From Gammaproteobacteria bacterium (GTDB lineage Bacteria > Pseudomonadota > Gammaproteobacteria > Steroidobacterales > PWYM01), in NCBI GenBank assembly GCA_020832005.1, contig JAFIFN010000018.1, positions 1 through 41,282 on the forward strand: DNA of 41,282 nt, given 5' to 3'. Under the pieces are notes generated by a model, which had not been told where the DNA came from, searched no databases, and was given only the letters and a program-made list of their open reading frames with translations. Position numbers and translations under genes: made by a program. Positions 36,027-41,282 of this stretch are shown piece by piece (the first letter of the stretch is position 1; each line of letters begins with the position of its first letter).

Positions 36027-36585
36027 GGCGTACGCCACGTTCCAGGTAAGTTTCGCCGGCTTCGGCTCGGTTCCAGATGACGGCTTGCGCTGGCAGGACA
36101 AGGCTGCCACGCGCGTCCTGGTGGATTGGCGGCAGTACGAGTCGGGGGTAGCGTGCTGCGAGCACCTGCTGTTCGCTGCGCATGGCGAGCTCCGGCGCGC
36201 CTTCTGCGAAGATCGGGATGAAGCGCGCGGCGAGCGTGGCGGCGTGTTGATGACCGAAGCAAGCCAGCAGCGCGGCCACCAGATCGCCGCGGGAGACGGG
36301 GCTTTGCGTCGCCTCGAGCCGGCACAGTATCCAGATTCCGTTGATCCCGGTTGCCTCGAGGATACGGACGGTTCGCGGCGCGCCGGCCGCATCCGGCAGG
36401 ACCAGCGCATGGGGCGGGTTCGCCACGCCTGTTGCGTCGAGCCAGATGCCTTGCAGGGTTGCAATGGAACTGGCGGGCGAGCGGTGGGGCAGGATCGACC
36501 GGCAAGCCATCAGCGCTTCGTTGGCGCATGCCAGGTCTGCAACACTGTGCACCATCAAGAAGGCGCTTCTGGAGTCGGTCGGCAC
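36016..36585 (-). CDS. Hypothetical protein overlapping pyrC
   Basis: This 189-aa protein is not recognised. It has a balanced composition of a folded protein, no signal peptide and no membrane segment. It contains stretches such as [19 protein letters not shown] and [17 protein letters not shown]. Its stop codon lies 11 bases inside pyrC, so translation is probably coupled. The first Met is at 36585 and another at residue 11. Lower confidence reflects the lack of any known relative; the competing frame on this strand looks like a shadow (Arg/Ser-rich). Confidence 0.55.
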   Translation of the reverse strand: MPTDSRSAFLMVHSVADLACANEALMACRSILPHRSPASSIATLQGIWLDATGVANPPHALVLPDAAGAPRTVRILEATGINGIWILCRLEATQSPVSRGDLVAALLACFGHQHAATLAARFIPIFAEGAPELAMRSEQQVLAARYPRLVLPPIHQDARGSLVLPAQAVIWNRAEAGETYLERGVRHVH

Positions 36586-36745
36586 GTCTTCATCCCCCTG
36601 GCCAGGTTATCGCACTGCCTCATGCTCACGGCGCGCACGACGCGCGCCCGACGCACGGAAGGTCGTGTAATGGCTCACTATGGTGTTACTCGTCATCGGT
36701 AGCCGGAGGCAGTTTGAGGGCCTGGGTAAATCAAGGAAAGTCGAA

Positions 36746-36769
36746 TATAATTTACGAAAGCATCGTAAA
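36746..36769 (+). promoter_or_regulatory. nhaR promoter with overlapping palindrome
   Basis: A perfect -10 box TATAAT (36746-36751) has no good -35 box at 16-18 bases. A 7-bp inverted repeat TTTACGA / TCGTAAA (36751-36757 and 36763-36769) follows at once, at the expected transcription start. The spacing gives a T-N11-A-like LysR box. It lies 19 bases before the nhaR start codon and would suit autorepression. Confidence 0.5.
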
Positions 36770-36787
36770 AAATTGTGAATAGACGAG

Positions 36788-37708
36788 ATGAATCTCAAGC
36801 ACCTGCGTTACTTCTGGGCGGTAGCCCATGCCGGCAGCGTCGCGGCAGCGGCCGGCCAGCTGCATCTGACACCGCAAACTGTCAGCGCCCAGGTCAAACT
36901 GCTCGAGGACGATCTGGGCACGGCCCTGTTCAAGCCTGCCGGGCGCGGTCTCGAACTCACCGAGGCGGGTCGCGTCGCGTTGTCCTACGCCGACGAGATA
37001 TTTGCGCTGGGTCACGAGATGGTCTCCTCGCTGCGAGCGAACGCGCTGTCAGAACAGGCCATGACCGCATTTCGCATTGGTGTTACCGAGGCAATCCCGA
37101 AGTCGCTGACACACCGCCTGCTGGCGTCGCTGAAGCGTGCAGAGCGGCCGATACGACTGGTCTGTCGCGAGGGCACGATCGATTACCTGCTCGGCGAACT
37201 GGCCTTGCACCGGCTGGAGATGGTGCTGGCGGATCGGCCCATGCCGGCCGGACTGGCCGTGCGTGGCCACAGCCGCAAGCTCGGTGACAGCGCCGTCGCG
37301 TTCTTTGCCGCGCCCGAACTGGCCTGCGGGCGCGCGGCGTTCCCAAGCTGTCTGAATGCTGCGCCACTACTGCTGCCCGGACCCAACGCAGCGGTGCGCG
37401 GCGAGATCGACCGCTGGCTGGGCGAGGCGCGTCTGTACCCGCGGGTCGTCGGCGAGTTTGATGACAGTGCCCTGATGAAGGTTTTTGCCCAGGCCGGTGA
37501 TGGCTACTTTCCTGCACCCGCGATCATCTCTGATGAAATCTGCGCTCGCTATGGCGTCAACGAAGTGGGGCAGGTGGACGAGGTGCGCGAAGCATTCTGG
37601 TTGATCAGCACGGAACGGCGTATCCAGCACCCGGAGGTTCGCGCCGTACTCGAGGACGCCCGCAGAGTAGTCTTTGTGCCGCAATGCGGCGGCGAAGCGG
37701 CGCGGTAA
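36788..37708 (+). CDS. nhaR: NhaR-type LysR transcriptional regulator
   Basis: The 306-aa protein has an N-terminal winged helix-turn-helix (MNLKHLRYFWAVAHAGS, then LTPQTVSAQVKLLEDDLG) and a LysR ligand-binding domain (about 90-295). The stretches RIGVTEAIPKSLTHRLL and LLLPGPNAAVRGEIDRWL are typical of NhaR, the sodium-responsive activator of the nhaA antiporter gene. No antiporter gene is in the window. A weak GACGAG is the only candidate ribosome-binding site. Promoter with palindrome lies directly upstream. Confidence 0.9.
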   Translation: MNLKHLRYFWAVAHAGSVAAAAGQLHLTPQTVSAQVKLLEDDLGTALFKPAGRGLELTEAGRVALSYADEIFALGHEMVSSLRANALSEQAMTAFRIGVTEAIPKSLTHRLLASLKRAERPIRLVCREGTIDYLLGELALHRLEMVLADRPMPAGLAVRGHSRKLGDSAVAFFAAPELACGRAAFPSCLNAAPLLLPGPNAAVRGEIDRWLGEARLYPRVVGEFDDSALMKVFAQAGDGYFPAPAIISDEICARYGVNEVGQVDEVREAFWLISTERRIQHPEVRAVLEDARRVVFVPQCGGEAAR

Positions 37709-37725
37709 AGATCGGAGCCTTGAAG

Positions 37726-38715
37726 ATGTTGCACCTCACGACCTGCGCCGAGGATTTGTCGATTGCCCTGAACCTGCTATTGGCGGGTGAGCCGGTGGCC
37801 CTGCCGTTCGAGACCGTGTATGGCCTGGCCGCCGATGCGACTAACCCGGAGGCCTTAGGCGCGATCTTTCGCGCCAAAGGGCGCCCGGCAGATCACCCGC
37901 TGATCGTGCATATCGCCTCCGCAGAGCACCTTCCGGACTGGGCCGTCTCAGTGCCGGAGGCGGCCTGGCAACTGGCTGCCGCCTTTTGGCCAGGACCGCT
38001 TACGCTGGTGTTGCCTGCGGCGCGCACCGTATCGCCGCTGGTCACCGGCGGCCAAACGACGGTGGCGCTGCGCGTTCCGGCACATCCTGTACCACAGGCT
38101 GTCTTGCGACAGCTGGGTCGGGGCCTGGCGGCGCCATCAGCGAATCCGTTTGGACAAATCAGCCCGACCACGGCGGTGCATGTGCAGCGGCACTTGGCGG
38201 GAAAGATCGCGGCGGTCGTGGATGGCGGCCCCTGCCCGGTGGGCATCGAGTCGACCATCGTCGATCTCAGTGGTCAACAGCCGCGCATTCTTCGTCCTGG
38301 GGCCATCACCACCGAAATGATCGTGCGCCATTTGCCACTTGCTGGCGGCGTTGCTGAGACAGCGCCTCGCGTACCGGGCGCCCTTGACGTGCATTACGCG
38401 CCGCGCACGCCGTGCTACCTGATCCCGGCCGGGCTGCACCAGGCGCCGTTTCCAGAGCAGCGTATCGGGCTGCTTGCGCAGCATCCCGCGGATTGGCCGG
38501 TGGCGAAGTTCTGGCCAATGCCCTCGCAGCCCGAAGATTATGCGCGCGTGCTTTACGCGGTTCTGCACGATGCTGATGCCAGCGGTTGTGAGATGTTGCT
38601 GATAGCGCAGCCGCCGGACGAGCCGGCATGGGCGGCCATACACGACCGCTTGCGGCGCGCAACCCGATCTCCATCCACCAGCGCGGGAATCGGCGTAGCG
38701 ACGGAACCCGCTTGA
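37726..38715 (+). CDS. sua5: L-threonylcarbamoyladenylate synthase (Sua5 type)
   Basis: The 329-aa protein makes threonylcarbamoyl-AMP for the t6A modification of tRNAs that read ANN codons. The YrdC domain (about residues 10-190) has FETVYGLAADA, KGRPADHPLIVHI and APSANPFGQISPT. The extra C-terminal Sua5 domain (about 230-320), joined by the linker APRVPGALDVHYAPRTP, separates it from short TsaC. I chose the ATG at 37726 because GGAG lies before it. It begins 17 bases after nhaR on the same strand. Its 3' end abuts the vapC remnant on the other strand. Confidence 0.95.
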   Translation: MLHLTTCAEDLSIALNLLLAGEPVALPFETVYGLAADATNPEALGAIFRAKGRPADHPLIVHIASAEHLPDWAVSVPEAAWQLAAAFWPGPLTLVLPAARTVSPLVTGGQTTVALRVPAHPVPQAVLRQLGRGLAAPSANPFGQISPTTAVHVQRHLAGKIAAVVDGGPCPVGIESTIVDLSGQQPRILRPGAITTEMIVRHLPLAGGVAETAPRVPGALDVHYAPRTPCYLIPAGLHQAPFPEQRIGLLAQHPADWPVAKFWPMPSQPEDYARVLYAVLHDADASGCEMLLIAQPPDEPAWAAIHDRLRRATRSPSTSAGIGVATEPA

Positions 38716-38791
38716 ATTCGCGTGTACTGGCGGTGACCACCGTCAGGTCGGCAGCCAGCGCGTGTGCGGCGATCAACAGATCGTTCGAACC
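38696..38791 (-). pseudogene. VapC toxin remnant (C-terminal fragment)
   Basis: On the minus strand the frame reads GSNDLLIAAHALAADL and then TVVTASTREFKRVPSL, the last 35 or so residues of a VapC PIN-domain ribonuclease. The conserved Asp of NDLLIAAHAL and the TREF motif are kept. The first 90 or so residues, with the other acidic residues, are absent, and a stop codon stands just upstream in frame. Its normal C-terminus is lost into the sua5 3' end. It cannot be an active toxin. Confidence 0.7.
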
Positions 38792-38859
38792 GGCTCAATA
38801 ATCAGGCGGTCCCCTTCCTTGCGCAAAACTGCCTCGTCCCCCGCAAGTTCGAACTCGCG
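38773..38859 (-). pseudogene. VapB-type antitoxin remnant
   Basis: A 28-codon stretch reads REFELAGDEAVLRKEGDRL and then IIEPVR before the frame stops. This is the second half of the SpoVT/AbrB-like DNA-binding domain of VapB antitoxins (usual form REFEFxGDEVxIRREGD). The start of the gene is replaced by the ssrA terminator. It overlaps the vapC remnant in another frame, so a deletion joined the two genes. Confidence 0.65.
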
Positions 38860-38871
38860 CGAGCACGCAAG

Positions 38872-38901
38872 AAAAAAGGCCAGCCCAGAGCGGCTGACCT
38901 T
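38872..38901 (-). terminator. Intrinsic terminator of ssrA
   Basis: On the minus strand GGTCAGCC pairs with GGCTGGCC (one G-T pair) around a 6-base loop, extended by AA/TT pairs, and is followed by six T. It starts 8 bases after the tmRNA 3' end. Confidence 0.9.
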
Positions 38902-38908
38902 GATGTGT

Positions 38909-39278
38909 TGGTGGAGGCGGCGGGAATCGAACCCGCGTCCGCAAGCCCTCTGCCCTGAGATCTACATGCTTAGCCTGACTACTTAATATCTCGCTAGGGG
39001 TCCGCCGAAAGGCAGGCTGACTCCTTCGCCAGCTCAGATTTGGGTTTTAACGCAATCTCCCTGAGCATGAGCTTGCGCGATCCCGTGTATGGTTACACCC
39101 GAGTCGAGCCCACAGGCAAACACCGGTCGGATGCACGCTAACCTAAAGGTTATTTAGGCAGCGAGAGCGTAGTTGTCGTCGTTGGCAACTAACAGTTTTG
39201 CAGCTGGTTTTACGAGGTACTCTGCCCCTCGGCATGCACCCAGAGTTTCGCGACCCACGTCGAAGCCAAGTCGCCCCC
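38909..39278 (-). ncRNA. ssrA: tmRNA (SsrA)
   Basis: This 370-base one-piece tmRNA frees stalled ribosomes and tags their products. The 5' end GGGGGCGACTTGG and 3' end GATTCCCGCCGCCTCCACCA form the tRNA-like part. The 3' CCA is encoded. The tag frame runs from the resume codon GCC at 39186 to TAA at 39154 and codes ANDDNYALAA, as in Pseudomonas-like gammaproteobacteria. Its protein partner smpB lies about 1.1 kb away on the same strand, with one plus-strand gene between them. Confidence 0.97.
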
Positions 39279-39494
39279 TGAATTACCTGTCCAGTGTACG
39301 TCAGTCCGCAGGGGGCTGCACGTTCACAGGACTCTAACTAAGACTCAAGTGTGATGTCAGTGGTTCCGCAGCCGCCACCCTGCGGTAGGGACGCGTCATC
39401 GGTGGATTCGGCGCTGTTCCGCGCGGGCAGACTAGGCTAGCCTTTCGGAGGGCTGGGCTTCCTGAAACTGCCGACCGAGGATGGGAATAATATA

Positions 39495-40280
39495 ATGAGA
39501 TTGATCAGTATTTTAAGCGCGTTAGTTGCGTCTGTTTCTCTAGTGTCGGGCAGCGTTGCCCATGCCGGTGAGCAAGGTGCCGACCTGGTGCTCGTCGCCG
39601 GGGCCACCGGCCGCACGGGTCGCCATGTCGTCACCGAACTGCTGGCGCAGGGCCACACCGTGCGCGTGCTCAGTCGCTCGGAGGCAAGCGCGCGTGAAGC
39701 TTTCGGCGACACCGTGCAGGTCGTGGAGGGCGATGTGCGCGATCCCGACTCGCTGGTGCCCGCTGTTGCCGGTGTGCGCTACATCGTCTCCGCCGTCGGT
39801 TCCAGTGGTCGCGCGGATCCGGAAAACTCCCCCGAGGCGGTCGACTATCACGGTGTCAGGAACATGGTGGAAGCTGCCAAGGCCGCAGGCACTGTAGAGC
39901 ACTTCGTGCTGGTGTCCTCGATGGGCATCACCCAGCCGACGCACCCCCTCAACCGCTTCGCCAACAACATCCTGCTGTGGAAGGGACTGGGCGAGAATGC
40001 GCTGCGTTTCAGCGGTCTGGACTACACCATCGTGCGCCCCGGCGGGCTGGTCGATGAGCCGGGCGGCAAGGCGGGTATCCGCGCCGGCCAGGGCGACACC
40101 ATGGAACAGGGCTACATCCCGCGTGCCGATGTGGCGCGGGTCTGTGTGGCGGCGCTGGGCAATCCGGCCGCCAACCGGGTGACGCTGGAGGTCATCGGCG
40201 ATCCGGACAGAGACACGGTGGACTGGGAAGCGTTTTTCGCGGCCCTGGAGGCAGATTCCCAGGAAGGGATCAGCTTCTAG
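39495..40280 (+). CDS. Exported NAD(P)-binding atypical SDR protein
   Basis: The 261-aa protein has a clear signal peptide (residues 1-24, ending VAHA). An atypical short-chain dehydrogenase (NmrA/SDR_a5-like) fold follows, with the dinucleotide motif GATGRTGR. The later stretches VLVSSMGI and YTIVRPGGL match the family. No catalytic Tyr-xxx-Lys is evident, as is usual in this group. Export of a protein that binds NAD(P) is odd, because the cofactor is scarce outside the cytoplasm. It lies between ssrA and smpB, facing the opposite way. Confidence 0.85.
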   Translation: MRLISILSALVASVSLVSGSVAHAGEQGADLVLVAGATGRTGRHVVTELLAQGHTVRVLSRSEASAREAFGDTVQVVEGDVRDPDSLVPAVAGVRYIVSAVGSSGRADPENSPEAVDYHGVRNMVEAAKAAGTVEHFVLVSSMGITQPTHPLNRFANNILLWKGLGENALRFSGLDYTIVRPGGLVDEPGGKAGIRAGQGDTMEQGYIPRADVARVCVAALGNPAANRVTLEVIGDPDRDTVDWEAFFAALEADSQEGISF

Positions 40281-40335
40281 AACTCAGCTTGCAGAACACT
40301 GTTCACGGCGCCGCGGGTGGCCAGGCGCGGCGTGC

Positions 40336-40815
40336 TCAGCCTCCGGATTTGAGCACACGCGCCTTTTCCCGCTGCCAGTCGCGGTCTTTCTCCACCGCAC
40401 GCTTGTCATGCTGCTTCTTGCCCTTGGCCAGACCGATATCGAGCTTGGCGCGGCCGCGTTTCCAGTACAGCGACAGCGGCACCAGCGTGTAGCCACGCCG
40501 CTCGACGGCACCGATCAGCCGGTCGAGTTCGCGGCGGCTGAGCAGCAATTTGCGCGTGCGCGTGGGGTCAGGATGCACATGCGTCGAGGCCGAGAGCAGT
40601 GGCGTGATCAATGCGCCCAGCAGGAAGGCCTCGCCCTCACGGATGATCACATAGGATTCGGCGATCTGGGCCTTGCCGGCGCGCAGCGCCTTGACCTCCC
40701 AGCCCTGCAGCACGAGGCCTGCCTCCAGGTTCTCCTCGATGAAGTAGTCGAAGCGCGCCTTGCGGTTGAGCGCAATGGTGCTGCTGGATTGGCCGGATGT
40801 TTTCTTGGCTGCCAT
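40336..40815 (-). CDS. smpB: SsrA-binding protein SmpB
   Basis: The 159-aa protein brings tmRNA to stalled ribosomes. Typical stretches are [36 protein letters not shown] and the basic tail [18 protein letters not shown], which forms a helix in the empty mRNA channel. I chose the ATG at 40815 because the N-terminus MAAKKTSG then fits the family. It is divergent from the symporter gene. Confidence 0.97.
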   Translation of the reverse strand: MAAKKTSGQSSSTIALNRKARFDYFIEENLEAGLVLQGWEVKALRAGKAQIAESYVIIREGEAFLLGALITPLLSASTHVHPDPTRTRKLLLSRRELDRLIGAVERRGYTLVPLSLYWKRGRAKLDIGLAKGKKQHDKRAVEKDRDWQREKARVLKSGG

Positions 40816-40922
40816 GAGGCGGCGGATTATAGCGCCTGGCCGCGGCTGAGGTCGGCGATTGTGCCTGCACGCGCCATGCTGCAGAATCCGGCGCCATGTG
40901 TGCAGCCTCTTGAGGGACGCCC

Positions 40923-41282
40923 ATGACGCCCGTGCCCGGCACCGCCAGTTCAAGGAAATCCCTGCACGGCCAGTGGTCCTCGCGCCTGGCCTTCATTCTC
41001 GCTGTCACCGGCTCGGCGGTAGGTCTGGGCAACATATGGCGCTTTCCCTACATCGTCGGCGAGAACGGCGGCGGGGCCTTCGTGCTGGTCTACCTGGTGT
41101 GCGTCTTCGCCATCGGTCTGCCGATCATGATGTCGGAGATCCTGATCGGCAGACGGGGTCGGCGCAATCCGGTGACGGCGATGGCACTGGTGGCCGCCGA
41201 GGAGGGTGGCAGCCGGCGCTGGGGGCTGGTGTCGGGCACGTTGCCGCCGCTGACGGAGGAACGCTGGATGGAGGAATTCGAA
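40923..41282 (+). CDS. Sodium:neurotransmitter symporter (SNF) family protein, partial and possibly chimeric
   Basis: The first 120 codons are in the window. Residues about 15-90 have the signature of the SNF/NSS family: [20 protein letters not shown], then [16 protein letters not shown] and a second membrane segment with the conserved ending [13 protein letters not shown]. The family takes up amino acids with sodium. From about residue 106 the frame no longer fits: the tail [15 protein letters not shown] looks like a loop of the haem A synthase (CtaA/COX15) family. GAGGG precedes the ATG. The gene is cut by the window end. Confidence 0.8.
   Translation, partial: MTPVPGTASSRKSLHGQWSSRLAFILAVTGSAVGLGNIWRFPYIVGENGGGAFVLVYLVCVFAIGLPIMMSEILIGRRGRRNPVTAMALVAAEEGGSRRWGLVSGTLPPLTEERWMEEFE

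Noticed and set aside
34992..36080. Open frame of 362 codons on the plus strand opposite pyrC
   Set aside because: It lies wholly antisense to the conserved pyrC frame, and its Arg/His/Gly-rich composition is that of a high-GC shadow.
36027..36464. Upstream extension of the pyrC frame by 146 codons
   Set aside because: The added part is Arg/Ser-rich shadow sequence of the overlapping unknown gene and does not resemble dihydroorotase.
38306..38695. Extension of the vapC remnant frame into sua5
   Set aside because: Only the first 35 or so residues resemble VapC; the rest is antisense to the conserved sua5 gene.
38909..38940. tRNA-like 3' end near the sua5-ssrA border
   Set aside because: It is the 3' part of the tmRNA itself, not a separate tRNA.

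Overview
The window (about 60% GC) looks like a contig from a gammaproteobacterium. The reasons are a one-piece tmRNA with the tag ANDDNYALAA next to smpB, a class II PyrC-type dihydroorotase, YaeQ, an NhaR-type LysR regulator and a bifunctional KatG. No tRNA, rRNA, CRISPR array, transposase or phage gene was seen. Both ends look unreliable: a run of 12 G lies at 29-40, and the last gene changes from one protein family to another in its final 45 bases.

Region 1 (1-23405) is dense in envelope and general-stress genes. It holds a C39-like/TPR lipoprotein, a 49-aa membrane protein, a PAS-PAS-GGDEF diguanylate cyclase, and an AI-2E-type permease followed by a small protein. A DUF883 / holin-like / YqjK-like operon and a CsbD / PRC-barrel operon follow. 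Next are a DUF4398 / OmpA lipoprotein pair with a terminator, a DUF3096 protein, an OsmY-like double-BON protein, an M48 protease, a DUF3309 protein and a BON lipoprotein. A 2897-residue cyclic beta-glucan synthase (8.7 kb) comes after these. The region ends with a 53-aa membrane protein, a periplasmic protein with three PRC-barrel repeats, a 51-aa hydrophilic protein and a DUF2254 membrane protein. Relatives of many of these are induced by osmotic or stationary-phase stress, and cyclic glucans are osmoregulated periplasmic glucans. I therefore read this as an osmotic/envelope-stress island.

Region 2 (23488-31018) is mixed. A Tat-exported nitrilase-fold protein lacks the nucleophilic cysteine. 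It is followed by a serpin lipoprotein with an inhibitory-type hinge and a GNAT acetyltransferase. A transglutaminase-like protein and a hybrid histidine kinase / response regulator pair come next. A 69-bp piece of the transglutaminase gene is repeated directly after the regulator, marking an old rearrangement.

Region 3 (31018-38715) covers oxidative stress and housekeeping. It has a cytochrome c-P460 fusion downstream of katG (with an OxyR-like site), yaeQ, and an unknown gene overlapping pyrC, whose metal-bridging lysine segment is altered. nhaR (with a palindrome at its promoter) and sua5 follow.

Region 4 (38696-41282) holds remnants of a vapBC toxin-antitoxin pair beside the 3' end of ssrA. 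A secreted NAD(P)-binding protein lies between ssrA and smpB. The start of a sodium:neurotransmitter symporter family gene runs off the end.
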